Both the position numbers and the translations under genes were made by a program. A model generated the notes under the pieces. That model was not told the DNA's origin and ran no database searches. It was given only the letters and a program-made list of their open reading frames with translations. A DNA stretch of 64,000 bases from Synechococcaceae cyanobacterium (GTDB lineage: Bacteria > Cyanobacteriota > Cyanobacteriia > PCC-6307 > Cyanobiaceae), in contig CANCJV010000002.1 of the NCBI GenBank assembly GCA_947378425.1, positions 62,001 through 126,000 of the forward strand. The letters are read 5' to 3'. The first letter of the stretch is position 1, and each line of letters opens with the position of its first letter. Shown one piece after another: positions 38,241 to 47,203 of this stretch.

Positions 38241-39773
38241 TCAGGCCTGGCTGGAGGCCCCAGCGAGCCTCAGCTCCTGACCCTGGCGTTGCAGCAGCTG
38301 ACGGCAGGCCATCAGGGCCGTGAGGCTGACCCCGGCGGTGCCTTCGCCGGGGTGGATCGAATCGCCGCACAGCCATAGCCCCGGCAGCGGCGTGCGGCTG
38401 GCCAGGCCGAAGGGGCCGAAGCGCAGGGGATGCTGGCCCAGGCCTCCCACCCAGCCCCAGGGCCGGCCGGTCCAGCCGGCGAAGCCCCGGGGCGTGGCCA
38501 GTTCCCGATGGATCCACGGCTCCGCTCCGAGCTGCAGCACCTGGGCCAGGCCGGCCTGGATCCCGGCCATGGCGCTCTGTTTGCGGGCCTGATAGCTGGC
38601 CTCGTCGCCCTCGAACCAGGCCCGGGCCGGGGTGAACACACTGGCGATCACCGTGGCCTGCCCCGCTGGCGCCCTCCCATCACCCTCCTGGCTGATCGAG
38701 ACGAACAACGGCCCCGGTGCTGCCCAGTCGAGCTGCAGGTGGGAGGCACACTCCGGCGGCAGCAAGCTGCGTTCGAGGGCGCCATAGAACACCAGGGCGC
38801 CGCTCGGTTCCGGCAGGTGCTCCAAGCGGCGCTGGTAGCGGCTGGGCAGCTGGCCCCCCAGCAGCTCCGGCAGGCTCTGGGGCGGCAGGGTGACGACCAC
38901 ATCGCGGGCCTGGATCAGCACGGGGCGCTGCCCGGCCGCTTCCGCCTGCACCTGCCAGCCCCCTGACGCGCCGCTGGCTTCGAGCTTCTGCACCCGGTGG
39001 CGCAGGCGCAGCCGCCCGCCCGCCTGGGCCAGGCCTTGTTCCAGGGCCTCGGCCAGGGCCTGCATCGAACCCTGCAGATGCCACAGGCCCAGAGGCTCCT
39101 GCACCATCGAGAGCACGGTGGCGCCGTAGAGAGCTGCCGTGCGCTGGGCCGGTTCCTGGGAATAGAGCCTGAGTTGCAGATCGAGGAAGCGCCGCAGGCG
39201 CTGATCGCCGCCGCAGCCGCACAGGTTCTGCAGATCGGCGATGCTCGCCGTGGTCAGCAGGCCGCTGAGCAGCGTGTCGCCTCCGAGTGCCCCCACCAGT
39301 TGAGCCAGATCCCACCAGCTGCGGGGCGGCAGCACGGGATCCCGGGCCGCGAACGCCCAGTTGGCGTGATGGATCGCCTCACAGAGGCGCCAGAAGCGCT
39401 CGCTGCCTGGAAATTGGCGTTGGCGTTCCTGGCGCCAGCGATCGGGATCCCGGTGGATCCGCACCGGCGCCTGTCCATCGGCCAGATCCACCACGCAGCC
39501 GGGATCCAGGGGTTCGGCCGCCGGTGGCGTCACGTTCAGATGCTCGAACAGGCGCTGATGAATCCCGCCGCTCTCCAGCCCCGCCACCTGGGTGGCCCCG
39601 ACATCGAACACGTAGGGGCCGCGGCGGAAGGTGCCGGCACATCCGCCGCTCTGGTGGTGAGCCTCCAGTACCTCCACGCGCTGGCCCGCCCTGGCGAGCA
39701 GGCTGGCGGCCGTGAGTCCAGCGATACCGGCACCCACCACGGCCACATCGCAGGAGCAGACTTCGCCCGCCAT
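38241..39773 (-). CDS. crtD: carotenoid desaturase, CrtD type
   Basis: 510 residues from the ATG at 39773 (MAGEVCSCDVAVVGAGIAGL). The FAD-binding dinucleotide motif VGAGIAGLTAASLLARAG begins near residue 13. GGCAGTFRRGPYVFDVGATQ and QVAGLESGGIHQRLFEHL are typical of the CrtD branch rather than CrtISO. The C-terminus has the FAD motif LWLCGDSIHPGEGTAGV. The expected role is C-3',4' desaturation of carotenoid glycosides such as myxoxanthophyll; the exact substrate is an inference. Confidence 0.86.
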   Translation of the reverse strand: MAGEVCSCDVAVVGAGIAGLTAASLLARAGQRVEVLEAHHQSGGCAGTFRRGPYVFDVGATQVAGLESGGIHQRLFEHLNVTPPAAEPLDPGCVVDLADGQAPVRIHRDPDRWRQERQRQFPGSERFWRLCEAIHHANWAFAARDPVLPPRSWWDLAQLVGALGGDTLLSGLLTTASIADLQNLCGCGGDQRLRRFLDLQLRLYSQEPAQRTAALYGATVLSMVQEPLGLWHLQGSMQALAEALEQGLAQAGGRLRLRHRVQKLEASGASGGWQVQAEAAGQRPVLIQARDVVVTLPPQSLPELLGGQLPSRYQRRLEHLPEPSGALVFYGALERSLLPPECASHLQLDWAAPGPLFVSISQEGDGRAPAGQATVIASVFTPARAWFEGDEASYQARKQSAMAGIQAGLAQVLQLGAEPWIHRELATPRGFAGWTGRPWGWVGGLGQHPLRFGPFGLASRTPLPGLWLCGDSIHPGEGTAGVSLTALMACRQLLQRQGQELRLAGASSQA

Positions 39774-39819
39774 CGATCGGCCTCCTTGAAGGCGGCATGC
39801 TGGCAGTGCCCCACAGCCC

Positions 39820-40830
39820 GTGGAGAGGATGGCGCCACGCAGCGATCCCCTGCTGAGTTGGTTGGCGGAGCGGTTCGGGTTCGAATTGCTGCGGCGCCGC
39901 CCGATCGCCGGCGGCTCCAGCCACAGCACCTGGTGCCTGGAGCTGGCCAGCGGCGGCCCCCTGTTCGCCAAGATCACCGATCAGCGCCATCGGCCCTGGC
40001 TGGAGATGGAGCTCGATGGCCTGCGGGCCCTGGCCGTGGCCAATGCCGCTGCTGTCGCTGCAGCCGCCTCAGCCGGCGGGGCCCCGGGGCTGCGGCTGCC
40101 TGAGCCCCTGGCACTCGAGAGCTTGGGGGGGCAGGCGGTGCTGCTGCTGTCCTGGCTCGATCTCGGTGGCTCTTCGCGGCATGAGGTCGGCGGCGCTGGC
40201 GATCCAGTCGCTGATCTGGAGGCCACGGGCTGGCGCGGCCTCGGGGCCGCCCTGGCCGGGCTGCATCGTCAGAGCCTGGTACAGGCCTGCGCCCCGGGGG
40301 ATCGGCTCGATGGCCATTTCGGCTGGCCCCGGGACAACGTGATCGGTGCCACTCCCCAGCTCAACGGCTTGCTGCCGGATTGGGGAACTTTTTTTGTCGA
40401 GCGCCGGCTCGCCCCCCAGCTGGAGCTCCTGGCCCGCCAGGGCGGGGCGCTGCGGGGGGGCAGGGAGCTGCTAGAGCGCCTGCCGAGCTGGCTGGAGCCG
40501 CACCGTCCCGAGGCCTGCCTGGTACACGGTGATCTCTGGGGCGGCAATGCCGGCCTCTGCCGCGACGGCCGGGGTGCCCTGTTCGATCCAGCGGTGCACC
40601 GGGCGGATCGGGAGGTGGATCTGGCGATGGCCCGGCTGTTCGGAGGGGTGCCGGAGCGGTTCTTCAGCGGCTACGAGCAGGTGTGGCCGCTGCCGGCTGG
40701 CCATCAGCAGCGGCGGCCGCTGTACAACCTGTATCACCTGCTCAACCACGCCAATCTGTTTGGCGCCGGCTACCGGCACCAGGCCCAGCACCAGATCGAT
40801 GGGCTGCTGGATCAGATCTCATCCCGATGA
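39820..40830 (+). CDS. fructosamine/ketosamine-3-kinase family protein
   Basis: 336 residues. The kinase-like fold shows LVHGDLWGGNAGLCRDG (catalytic Asp and Mg site) and FDPAVHRADREVDLAM, plus GHFGWPRDNVIG, all fructosamine kinase landmarks. Such enzymes phosphorylate sugars bound to proteins, leading to deglycation. Start GTG at 39820; ATG at 39829 is an alternative. Divergent from crtD (46 bases). Confidence 0.9.
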   Translation: MERMAPRSDPLLSWLAERFGFELLRRRPIAGGSSHSTWCLELASGGPLFAKITDQRHRPWLEMELDGLRALAVANAAAVAAAASAGGAPGLRLPEPLALESLGGQAVLLLSWLDLGGSSRHEVGGAGDPVADLEATGWRGLGAALAGLHRQSLVQACAPGDRLDGHFGWPRDNVIGATPQLNGLLPDWGTFFVERRLAPQLELLARQGGALRGGRELLERLPSWLEPHRPEACLVHGDLWGGNAGLCRDGRGALFDPAVHRADREVDLAMARLFGGVPERFFSGYEQVWPLPAGHQQRRPLYNLYHLLNHANLFGAGYRHQAQHQIDGLLDQISSR

Positions 40831-41307
40831 CCTGCTGACCATGAATGGCAGCAGCTGAGGCAGGGCACGCATCCTGGCTGGCTCGGGCAATGTCATCGAA
40901 TGCCGAAGCCAGCCATTCAGAAACGATGCTGGCCTCGGCATTCGATGGCTCGCTGATGAGGGACCGAACCGATCGATTCCCGTCGCTTCAGTGCCACCGG
41001 CAGGGCCAGAAGGGCTCCAGCCCATGGGCTCCTGACACCGGTTCCGTGGCCATGAATAGCTTCGCCCGTAGCCGGCTGGGCATGGATTCGCTCGCCGCCT
41101 GGACCAGGTCGGAGCCTGGATGGCTGCGGCCCGCTGCGGCGAAACCCTCGTCGGGTGCTCACTGGATGGAGGCTTGCGGGGTCCCATCCAGCAGCGCTCC
41201 TCCGGCAGTGGCCCAGCCGAAGGCCGCACGACGAGCGACAGGAGGTCAGCCCGCCGAACCATCAACCGGCCCACCAGAAACCATTCACAGAGGAAAAAAC
41301 GATCCAA
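40831..41307. other. 477-base gene-free island with stem-loops
   Basis: No gene was found. It holds a long inverted repeat at 40895-40946 and a shorter one at 41162-41191 (CTGGATGG with CCATCCAG). The CAAD terminator follows. Confidence 0.6.
40895..40946. repeat. 18-bp-stem inverted repeat
   Basis: ATCGAATGCCGA (40895-40906) pairs with TCGGCATTCGAT (40935-40946). After one mismatch, GCCAGC (40908-40913) pairs with GCTGGC (40928-40933). The loop is 14 bases. No T run follows on either strand, so it is not a normal terminator. Confidence 0.8.
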
Positions 41308-41335
41308 CAAAAAGCCCGCCTGATCAGGCGGGCTT
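41308..41335 (-). terminator. terminator of the CAAD gene
   Basis: AAGCCCGCCTGATCAGGCGGGCTT (24-base perfect palindrome at 41312-41335; 12-bp arms). On the minus strand it is followed by TTT and, further on, a second T6 run. It lies 30 bases after the CAAD stop. Confidence 0.85.
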
Positions 41336-41365
41336 GCAAACTCAGGATTGAAGCTGCCCGGCAAC

Positions 41366-41776
41366 TCAGCCCAGGTATTCCTTGCGCAGACCCTGAACCT
41401 TCTCGATCACGGCGTTGCGCTTCTCGCCGGTGGTGAGATTGTCCCAGCTCCACTTGCCGACGATGACCAGGCCGAGCAACTCCAGCAGGCCCGGAATGAT
41501 CGGCAGCAGATTGATCGTGTCCAGCACCCCTTTGATCAGGATCTGGGCGACGATCACCGCCAGGATGATGCCGGAAGCCCTGCCGATCTTGCCCATCTGG
41601 GCCCAGTCCACCTTGTCGAGGGTCTCGTTGACCTTGCCGATGACCTCGCCGTAGCGCTCGCTGAAATCGAAGCCCCCTTCGCCCTGGCCGCCTGAAGCCT
41701 GCCCGCTGGAAGACGTGGTGGCTTCTACGCTCTCCATGACCTCGGTGGTGGTGTCACTGGTGGTGGTGTCACTCAT
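41366..41776 (-). CDS. CAAD-domain / CurT-like thylakoid membrane protein
   Basis: 136 residues from the ATG at 41776. The order is acidic Thr/Ser-rich N-terminus, an amphipathic helix (about 38-58), two membrane helices (about 68-86 and 91-111) and a charged C-terminal helix (TTGEKRNAVIEKVQGLRKEY). This is the layout of the CAAD domain and of CURT1/CurT proteins that bend thylakoid membranes. Whether it is the curvature protein or another stand-alone CAAD member cannot be decided. Divergent from the JAMM gene by 43 bases. Confidence 0.82.
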   Translation of the reverse strand: MSDTTTSDTTTEVMESVEATTSSSGQASGGQGEGGFDFSERYGEVIGKVNETLDKVDWAQMGKIGRASGIILAVIVAQILIKGVLDTINLLPIIPGLLELLGLVIVGKWSWDNLTTGEKRNAVIEKVQGLRKEYLG

Positions 41777-41819
41777 GGAGGGGAGCACTCGCGCAGGGAT
41801 TGGGCGGTAACTTACCGCT

Positions 41820-42338
41820 GTGGACCCGCACTCGCCAGGGGAGATCCGGATTGGTCGGCGGGCGCTGACGGTTCTGCAGGCCGATCTGAGCCGGGCCCTG
41901 CCACTGGAAGGTTGCGCATTGCCGGTGGGGCTGATCGAAGGCCCCGTCTGGCGGATCCGGCGCATCTGGCCCTGCCGCAACATCTGGGAGCCTGCCGTCG
42001 AGCGCGCTCAGCGCTTCACGATCGATCCCCGCGAGCAACTCATGGCCCAGCGCTGGGCCAGGGAGCGCGGCTGGCATGTGCTGGGTTCGGCCCACAGCCA
42101 TCCGGCCAGCGAGCCCGTGCCCTCGCGCATCGATCGCCTGCTGGCCTTCACGCCCGCCCTGATGCTGATCCTGGGGCGCGCCGAATCCGTCGGTGCGCCG
42201 GACCCGATCGCGGCCACAGGCGTGCTGCCGCCCAGGGGGACGGAGGAGGCCCAGTGGGCCCTCGCAGCCTGGTGGCTGGAGGGGGAAGGGCAGGCCGAAG
42301 GCCCTTGCCGGCGTCTGGCATGGAGAATGGAGCACTGA
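41820..42338 (+). CDS. M67 (JAMM/MPN+) metallopeptidase
   Basis: 172 residues from a GTG at 41820. The zinc motif is complete: Glu in LPLEGCALPVG (about residue 30), HSHP at 92-95, then S102 and D105 (H-x-H-P-x6-S-x2-D). Bacterial enzymes of this type (Mec+-like) cut after the C-terminal Gly-Gly of ubiquitin-like sulfur carriers. The next gene, 49 bases on, is an E1-like enzyme with rhodanese domain, which supports such a role. No carrier gene is nearby. Confidence 0.88.
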   Translation: MDPHSPGEIRIGRRALTVLQADLSRALPLEGCALPVGLIEGPVWRIRRIWPCRNIWEPAVERAQRFTIDPREQLMAQRWARERGWHVLGSAHSHPASEPVPSRIDRLLAFTPALMLILGRAESVGAPDPIAATGVLPPRGTEEAQWALAAWWLEGEGQAEGPCRRLAWRMEH

Positions 42339-42387
42339 GCCGCGGGCAGACGTTCTGCTGCGGCGTTGGTCCGCGCCTTCTCCAGCC

Positions 42388-43560
42388 ATGCTTCCTCCCG
42401 ACACCAGCGGTGTTCAGCTCAGCCCCGATGAGGTGGTGCGCTTTTCGCGCCATCTGATTCTGCCGGAGGTGGGCATGGAGGGCCAGAAACGGCTCAAGGC
42501 GGCCTCGGTGCTCTGCGTCGGCACCGGCGGCCTGGGCTCGCCGCTGCTGCTCTATCTGGCCGCCGCCGGGGTCGGTCGGCTCGGCATCGTCGATTTCGAT
42601 GTGGTGGACCACAGCAACCTGCAGCGCCAGGTGATCCACGGCACCAGCTGGGTCGGCAAGCCCAAGATTGAATCGGCCAAGGCCCGCATCCTCGAGATCA
42701 ATCCCCACTGCCAGGTGGATCTCTACGAAACGGCGCTGACCAGCGACAACGCCCTGGAGATCATCGCCGGCTACGACCTGGTCTGCGACGGCACCGACAA
42801 CTTCCCCACCCGCTATCTGGTCAACGACGCCTGTGTGCTGCTGGGCAAGCCCAATGTCTACGGCTCGATCTTCCGCTTCGAGGGGCAGGCGACGGTGTTC
42901 AACCTCGATGCCGAAAGCCCCAACTACCGCGATCTCTTCCCCGAGCCGCCGCCGCCGGGCATGGTGCCCTCCTGCGCCGAAGGTGGGGTGGTGGGGGTGC
43001 TGCCCGGCATCATCGGCGTGATCCAGGCCACCGAGGCGGTGAAGATCATCACCGGCATCGGCACCACCTTGAGCGGTCGTCTGCTGCTGTTCGATGCCCT
43101 GCAGATGAAGTTCCGGGAACTGAAGCTGCGGCCCGATCCGGAGCGCCCGGTGATCGAGAAGCTGATTGACTATCAGGAGTTCTGCGGAGTCGGTGGTACC
43201 GCTCCCGGTCAGGAGGAGGCAGGCGCCGTGATCAGCATCAGTGTCAAGGAGTTGCAGGCGTTGCTGGCCGGAGATGTCAGCGGCCTGGTGCTGCTCGATG
43301 TCCGCAATCCTCCCGAGGCGGAGATCGCCGCCATCCCCGGTGCCTTGCTGATCCCGCTGGATCGGATCGAGAGCGGTGAGGCGGTGGAGGAGGTGCGGCG
43401 CCTGTCCGAGGGCAAGACCCTCTACGTCCACTGCAAGCTGGGCGGCCGCTCGGCCAAGGCCCTGATCGCCCTGGGTCGTCATGGCATCGAGGGGGTGAAT
43501 GTGGCCGGTGGCATCAACGCCTGGAGCCAGGAGATCGATCCCTCGGTGCCCCTGTACTGA
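42388..43560 (+). CDS. moeB: MoeB/MoeZ-type adenylyltransferase with rhodanese domain
   Basis: 390 residues. The N-terminal E1-like domain has the ATP motif GTGGLGSPLL (about 45-54), DFDVVDHSNLQRQV and the DGTDNFPTR region. The C-terminal rhodanese domain (about 280-390) has active-site Cys 349 in HCKLGGRS. The zinc CxxC pairs of Escherichia coli MoeB are not obvious. It should adenylate and then sulfurate the C-terminus of a carrier such as MoaD, ThiS or CysO. It follows the JAMM gene on the same strand. Confidence 0.93.
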   Translation: MLPPDTSGVQLSPDEVVRFSRHLILPEVGMEGQKRLKAASVLCVGTGGLGSPLLLYLAAAGVGRLGIVDFDVVDHSNLQRQVIHGTSWVGKPKIESAKARILEINPHCQVDLYETALTSDNALEIIAGYDLVCDGTDNFPTRYLVNDACVLLGKPNVYGSIFRFEGQATVFNLDAESPNYRDLFPEPPPPGMVPSCAEGGVVGVLPGIIGVIQATEAVKIITGIGTTLSGRLLLFDALQMKFRELKLRPDPERPVIEKLIDYQEFCGVGGTAPGQEEAGAVISISVKELQALLAGDVSGLVLLDVRNPPEAEIAAIPGALLIPLDRIESGEAVEEVRRLSEGKTLYVHCKLGGRSAKALIALGRHGIEGVNVAGGINAWSQEIDPSVPLY

Positions 43561-43564
43561 GCCG

Positions 43565-44374
43565 GTGCCGTCCCCGATCGGGCTGCTGCAGTGGCCATCG
43601 TTGACCCGGGAGCGACTGGGGAGGCTTGAGCGGCAGTTCCTGCCCCTGCTGATCGCCGTGTTGGTGCCGATCATGCTGTTGCCGCAGACGGCGACGGGAC
43701 ATCGGGCCGGCAACGCTCTCTTGGCCAGCTTGATCTCGATCTTGATCGTGCAGTCGATCCGCACCGTGGGCCTGGCCGGTGCCAAGGTCGGTCTTGTCTG
43801 GCGTCGGCGGGCCTACTCCTGGTTCGGTCGGCTGGTGCTGGTCTCGCTGTGGATTCCGGTGCTGTGGGGCAGCTGGCAGCAGCCGGCGATCAAGGCTGCG
43901 GTGATGAGTGGCCTCTCGCTGTTCTTCCTGCTCACCTCGGTGGGGCTGATACGGATTCTGGCCCGGGTGCCGCGGGTCAATGCCCAGGTGATGGCCGGGG
44001 CGGCTGCGGGCTATCTGCTGCTCGGTTTCACCGGCGGGGTGCTGGCCACCGCCACGGAGGTGTACAAACCCGGCAGCTTTCTGATGGGCCATCTGGTCCA
44101 TCAGCAGCTGCTGCTGGACCGGCTCACCTATTACAGCTTCGTCACGATCGCCGGCCTGGGCTATGGCGATGTCGTGCCCGGTAATGCGATCGGCGAGCGA
44201 TTTGCGATCCTGCTGAGCGTGTCCAGCACCCTGTATGTGGCCCTGCTGGTGGGGTTGCTGCTGGGGCGCTTCATCGCCTCCCAGGAGCTGCTGCTGCTGG
44301 AGGAGGACAGCGTGCTGAAGAGTAGGAAACCGGCGGCTTTCGACAGCGAGGATGACGATCCAGTGCCTCAGTGA
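43565..44374 (+). CDS. potassium channel family protein
   Basis: 269 residues from a GTG at 43565, five bases after the moeB stop. Several membrane helices precede a pore loop with TIAGLGYGDVVPGN, where GYGD is the potassium selectivity filter, and a last helix (about 225-250). The C-terminus is short and acidic with no RCK domain. Six hydrophobic segments seem likely. Co-transcription with moeB is suggested by spacing only. Confidence 0.84.
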   Translation: MPSPIGLLQWPSLTRERLGRLERQFLPLLIAVLVPIMLLPQTATGHRAGNALLASLISILIVQSIRTVGLAGAKVGLVWRRRAYSWFGRLVLVSLWIPVLWGSWQQPAIKAAVMSGLSLFFLLTSVGLIRILARVPRVNAQVMAGAAAGYLLLGFTGGVLATATEVYKPGSFLMGHLVHQQLLLDRLTYYSFVTIAGLGYGDVVPGNAIGERFAILLSVSSTLYVALLVGLLLGRFIASQELLLLEEDSVLKSRKPAAFDSEDDDPVPQ

Positions 44375-44415
44375 TCCAGTGCTTCAGTGATCCAGCACCT
44401 CAGGAGTCCCCGCCC

Positions 44416-45609
44416 TCAGTAATCCACGCCCCGCTTGAGATCGACGCCCCGCTCGGCGTAGTGCTTGTGGCACACCATCTCCGAGTGCACGCTGGCCAGG
44501 TCGAAGTAGGCGGGGCGGCTCTTGCAGCGGCCGGTGATGATCACCTCCGTTTCGGCGGGCTTGCGCAGCAGGGTCTGAACGATCGGCTCCACCGGCAGCA
44601 ACTCAAGATCGACCGTGGGGTTGAGTTCATCGAGGATCACGGTTTTGTACAGGCCACTGGCAATCGCCGCCCGAGCGATCTCCCAGGCCCGCTCGGCCTC
44701 CACGTAGTCGATCGGCTGCTGTTGCCCGCGCCAGACGATCGCATCGCGGCCGGAGCGCAGGTGATCGACCAGGTGGGGATAGCTTTCCCGCAGGGCGGCG
44801 ATGGCGGCGTCTTCGGTGTAGCCGCTGCCGCCCTTGAGCCATTGCAGGATCAGCACCCTGTGGCTCTTGTCCTGACTGATGCCGCGACCGATCGCCTGCA
44901 GGGCCTTGCCCAGGGCGCTGGTGGACTTGCCCTTGCCTTCGCCGGTGTAGATCTCGATGCCATCGAGACCGGCGGGCTGGTCCTGGCCATCGCCCTCCCC
45001 GGCACTGAGGCGCCGGCGGTGGGCGCGCATCTCGGAGTGCAGATCGGCCAGTTGCACCAGCTGGGGCGGTGCGCCGCGGCCGGTGCAGATCACCTCCATT
45101 CCCGCCGGTTTGGCCGAGAGGGTGCGCACGACCTCGTCGGTTGCGAGCAGCCCCAGATCGAGCACCGGGTTGAGCTCGTCGAGCACCACCACGGAATAGA
45201 GGTTGCTGGCGATGGCCCCCTTGGCGATATCCCAGCCCCGCTGGGCTTCCTGTCGATCGAAGCGCGTGGCCTCCTCGGCGGTGAAAAACTCGCCGCGACC
45301 GGTGCGCACCTGATCGATCAGATGGGGAAAGCCCTGTTGCAGGGCTTCAATGGCGCCGTCCTCGTCGTAGGAGCGGCCGGGGCCCTTGAGAAAGCGCAGC
45401 AGCAGCACCCGGGTGCGTTTCTGTTCGCAGATGCCCAGCCCGATGGTGCGCAGCACCACCCCCAGAGCCGCCTGGCTCTTGCCCTTGCCATCGCCGTCAT
45501 AGACGTGCAGCTGGCCGTGGTCGCGCTCCTCGCTGCCGGCGGCGGTGCGGATGCCGATGCCCCGGCCGGTGCCCCGTTGTGGTGTCTGGGTGCTGCTTGA
45601 GCCGGCCAT
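44416..45609 (-). CDS. cobO: tandem corrinoid adenosyltransferase
   Basis: 397 residues made of two CobO/BtuR domains. The first has P-loop GDGKGKS at 39-45 and VVLDELNPVLD near 141-151; the second has GEGKGKS at 223-229 and VILDELNPTVD. The enzyme attaches adenosyl to cob(I)yrinate diamide in B12 (pseudocobalamin) synthesis. Both copies keep the ATP-site residues, so both may be active; single-domain CobO of ~200 residues acts as a dimer, and this may be a covalent version of that dimer. Confidence 0.93.
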   Translation of the reverse strand: MAGSSSTQTPQRGTGRGIGIRTAAGSEERDHGQLHVYDGDGKGKSQAALGVVLRTIGLGICEQKRTRVLLLRFLKGPGRSYDEDGAIEALQQGFPHLIDQVRTGRGEFFTAEEATRFDRQEAQRGWDIAKGAIASNLYSVVVLDELNPVLDLGLLATDEVVRTLSAKPAGMEVICTGRGAPPQLVQLADLHSEMRAHRRRLSAGEGDGQDQPAGLDGIEIYTGEGKGKSTSALGKALQAIGRGISQDKSHRVLILQWLKGGSGYTEDAAIAALRESYPHLVDHLRSGRDAIVWRGQQQPIDYVEAERAWEIARAAIASGLYKTVILDELNPTVDLELLPVEPIVQTLLRKPAETEVIITGRCKSRPAYFDLASVHSEMVCHKHYAERGVDLKRGVDY

Positions 45610-45671
45610 TGACGGGGTGTTCAGACCCTGATGCTACCCAGGTCGGGCGCTGGTTTTGCCAGGATCAGCCG

Positions 45672-46568
45672 ATGCTGTTCACCCTGCTGGAATCGCTCCC
45701 CCCCGAGCTGGAGAGGGCCCTGGAGGCCCTGCGGCAGCGGATCGCCAGCTGGGATCAGGTGGTGGTGGCCTATTCCGGCGGCGCCGACAGCGCTCTGGTG
45801 GCGGCTCTGGCGGTGGAGGCTCTGCAGGAGCGTGCCCTGGCGATCACCGGGGTCTCCCCTGCCCTGGCCCCCCATCTGCGCCAGGAAGCCCGGGCCCAGG
45901 CGGCCTGGCTGGGAGTGCGCCATCAGGAGCTGGCCACGGCGGAGTTGGCGGATCCGGCCTACAGCGCCAATCCCGAAGATCGCTGCTACGCCTGCAAGCG
46001 GGAGCTGCATCGCCTGCTGGCGGCGATCGCCGCGGCGGCAGGGGCGGCGGTGGTGCTGGATGGCGTCAACCGCGACGATCTCGGCGACCATCGACCCGGC
46101 ATCCGTGCCGCCCGGGAGCAGGGGGTGCGTTCGCCCCTGGCGGAGCTGGGGGTGGACAAGGCCGGCGTGCGTCAGCTTTCCCGGGCCTTGGGGCTGCCCT
46201 GGTGGGACAAGCCGGCCCAGCCCTGCCTGGCCTCCCGCTTTCCCTATGGCGAACCGATCAGTGCCGCCAGGCTGGAGCGGGTGGCGGCGGCAGAAGATTG
46301 GCTGCGGCAGCGGGGCTTTGCGCAGCTGCGGGTGCGTAGCCAGGGCGAAACGGCCCGCATCGAGCTGCCGGCGGATCAGCTGCCGGCGGTGCTGTGGCAA
46401 CTGGCGGATGGCGCCCTGCGCGAGGAGCTGGTGGCAGCCTTTTCAACGCTGGGTTTTTCGGCCGTGGGCCTCGATCTTGAGGGGCTGGTGAGCGGCAAGC
46501 TCAACCGGGTGCTGGCGAAACAGCCGCTGGGAACGTCTTATCTCCATGAGAATGAGCGGCAAACCTGA
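45672..46568 (+). CDS. larE: LarE-type sacrificial sulfur transferase
   Basis: 298 residues from the ATG at 45672. The PP-loop AYSGGADSALVAAL is near residue 34, DRCYACKRELH follows, and PCLASRFPYGEPIS contains the Cys that donates sulfur in LarE. In lactobacilli LarE helps make the nickel-pincer cofactor. LarB and LarC genes are not in this window, so in cyanobacteria the product may differ. It is convergent with speD. Confidence 0.88.
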   Translation: MLFTLLESLPPELERALEALRQRIASWDQVVVAYSGGADSALVAALAVEALQERALAITGVSPALAPHLRQEARAQAAWLGVRHQELATAELADPAYSANPEDRCYACKRELHRLLAAIAAAAGAAVVLDGVNRDDLGDHRPGIRAAREQGVRSPLAELGVDKAGVRQLSRALGLPWWDKPAQPCLASRFPYGEPISAARLERVAAAEDWLRQRGFAQLRVRSQGETARIELPADQLPAVLWQLADGALREELVAAFSTLGFSAVGLDLEGLVSGKLNRVLAKQPLGTSYLHENERQT

Positions 46569-46583
46569 TCAGGCTTGCCGCTC
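46554..46583. repeat. inverted repeat over the larE stop
   Basis: GAGCGGCAA (46554-46562) with TTGCCGCTC (46575-46583), enclosing the small palindrome CCTGATCAGG (46564-46573). It covers the larE stop and lies 38 bases from the convergent speD stop. There is no T run, so it is a possible two-way transcription brake rather than a standard terminator. Confidence 0.7.
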
Positions 46584-46621
46584 CCGGGATGGCGTCGGTG
46601 GATGGCGGCACCTCCGGTGGA

Positions 46622-47128
46622 TCAGACCGGGCTGAGCACGGGATCGCGCTCACTTCCTTCAATCGTGACCGGGGTTTCGCGCCGGAAGCTGGTCAGCTTG
46701 TGGCGACCGGCATTGAGCTCCTCGCAGAGCACCTGGCAGGCCCGTTCCGGCATGGTGTGATCGCCGCAGGTGAACACATCGACCGCCGCATAGCCGGATT
46801 CCGGCCAGGTGTGGATCGAGATGTGGGACTCGGCCAGCAGGGCGAGACCGGTGACTCCCTGGGGTTCGAAGCGGTGGGTGATCAGGTTGAGCAGGGTGGC
46901 ACCAGCACGCTTTGCTGCTGTCGTGATGGTGTCCCTGAGAAAAGCTTCGTCGTCGAGTCGCGAACTGTCACAGTCGTAGAGCTCGAGGATGCAGTGTTTC
47001 CCAACCGCGTCGGTGACGTTGGGGCTGGAGGGAGTCTCGATGGTGCCTTGGGCTTGGGTGGGGAGTGGCTGGTAGGCGGCTCCTTTCCATCCCGGATTGG
47101 GGTGGAGACAGGGCAGGCTCTGGTTCAT
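46622..47128 (-). CDS. speD: S-adenosylmethionine decarboxylase proenzyme
   Basis: 168 residues from the ATG at 47128. The core begins near residue 42 ([19 protein letters not shown]). Self-cleavage to make the pyruvoyl group is expected at the Ser in [16 protein letters not shown], and the Cys in DVFTCGDH is catalytic. It supplies aminopropyl groups for spermidine. The first ~40 residues are not conserved, so a later start is possible. It stands 75 bases after recF on the same strand. Confidence 0.9.
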   Translation of the reverse strand: MNQSLPCLHPNPGWKGAAYQPLPTQAQGTIETPSSPNVTDAVGKHCILELYDCDSSRLDDEAFLRDTITTAAKRAGATLLNLITHRFEPQGVTGLALLAESHISIHTWPESGYAAVDVFTCGDHTMPERACQVLCEELNAGRHKLTSFRRETPVTIEGSERDPVLSPV

Positions 47129-47203
47129 CAGGGGTCCAGGCAACGGAGTGCCAACCTTACGTCTCGGGCGGCATGGGCGCTGCGTGCTGCCCATTCCTGT
47201 TGC

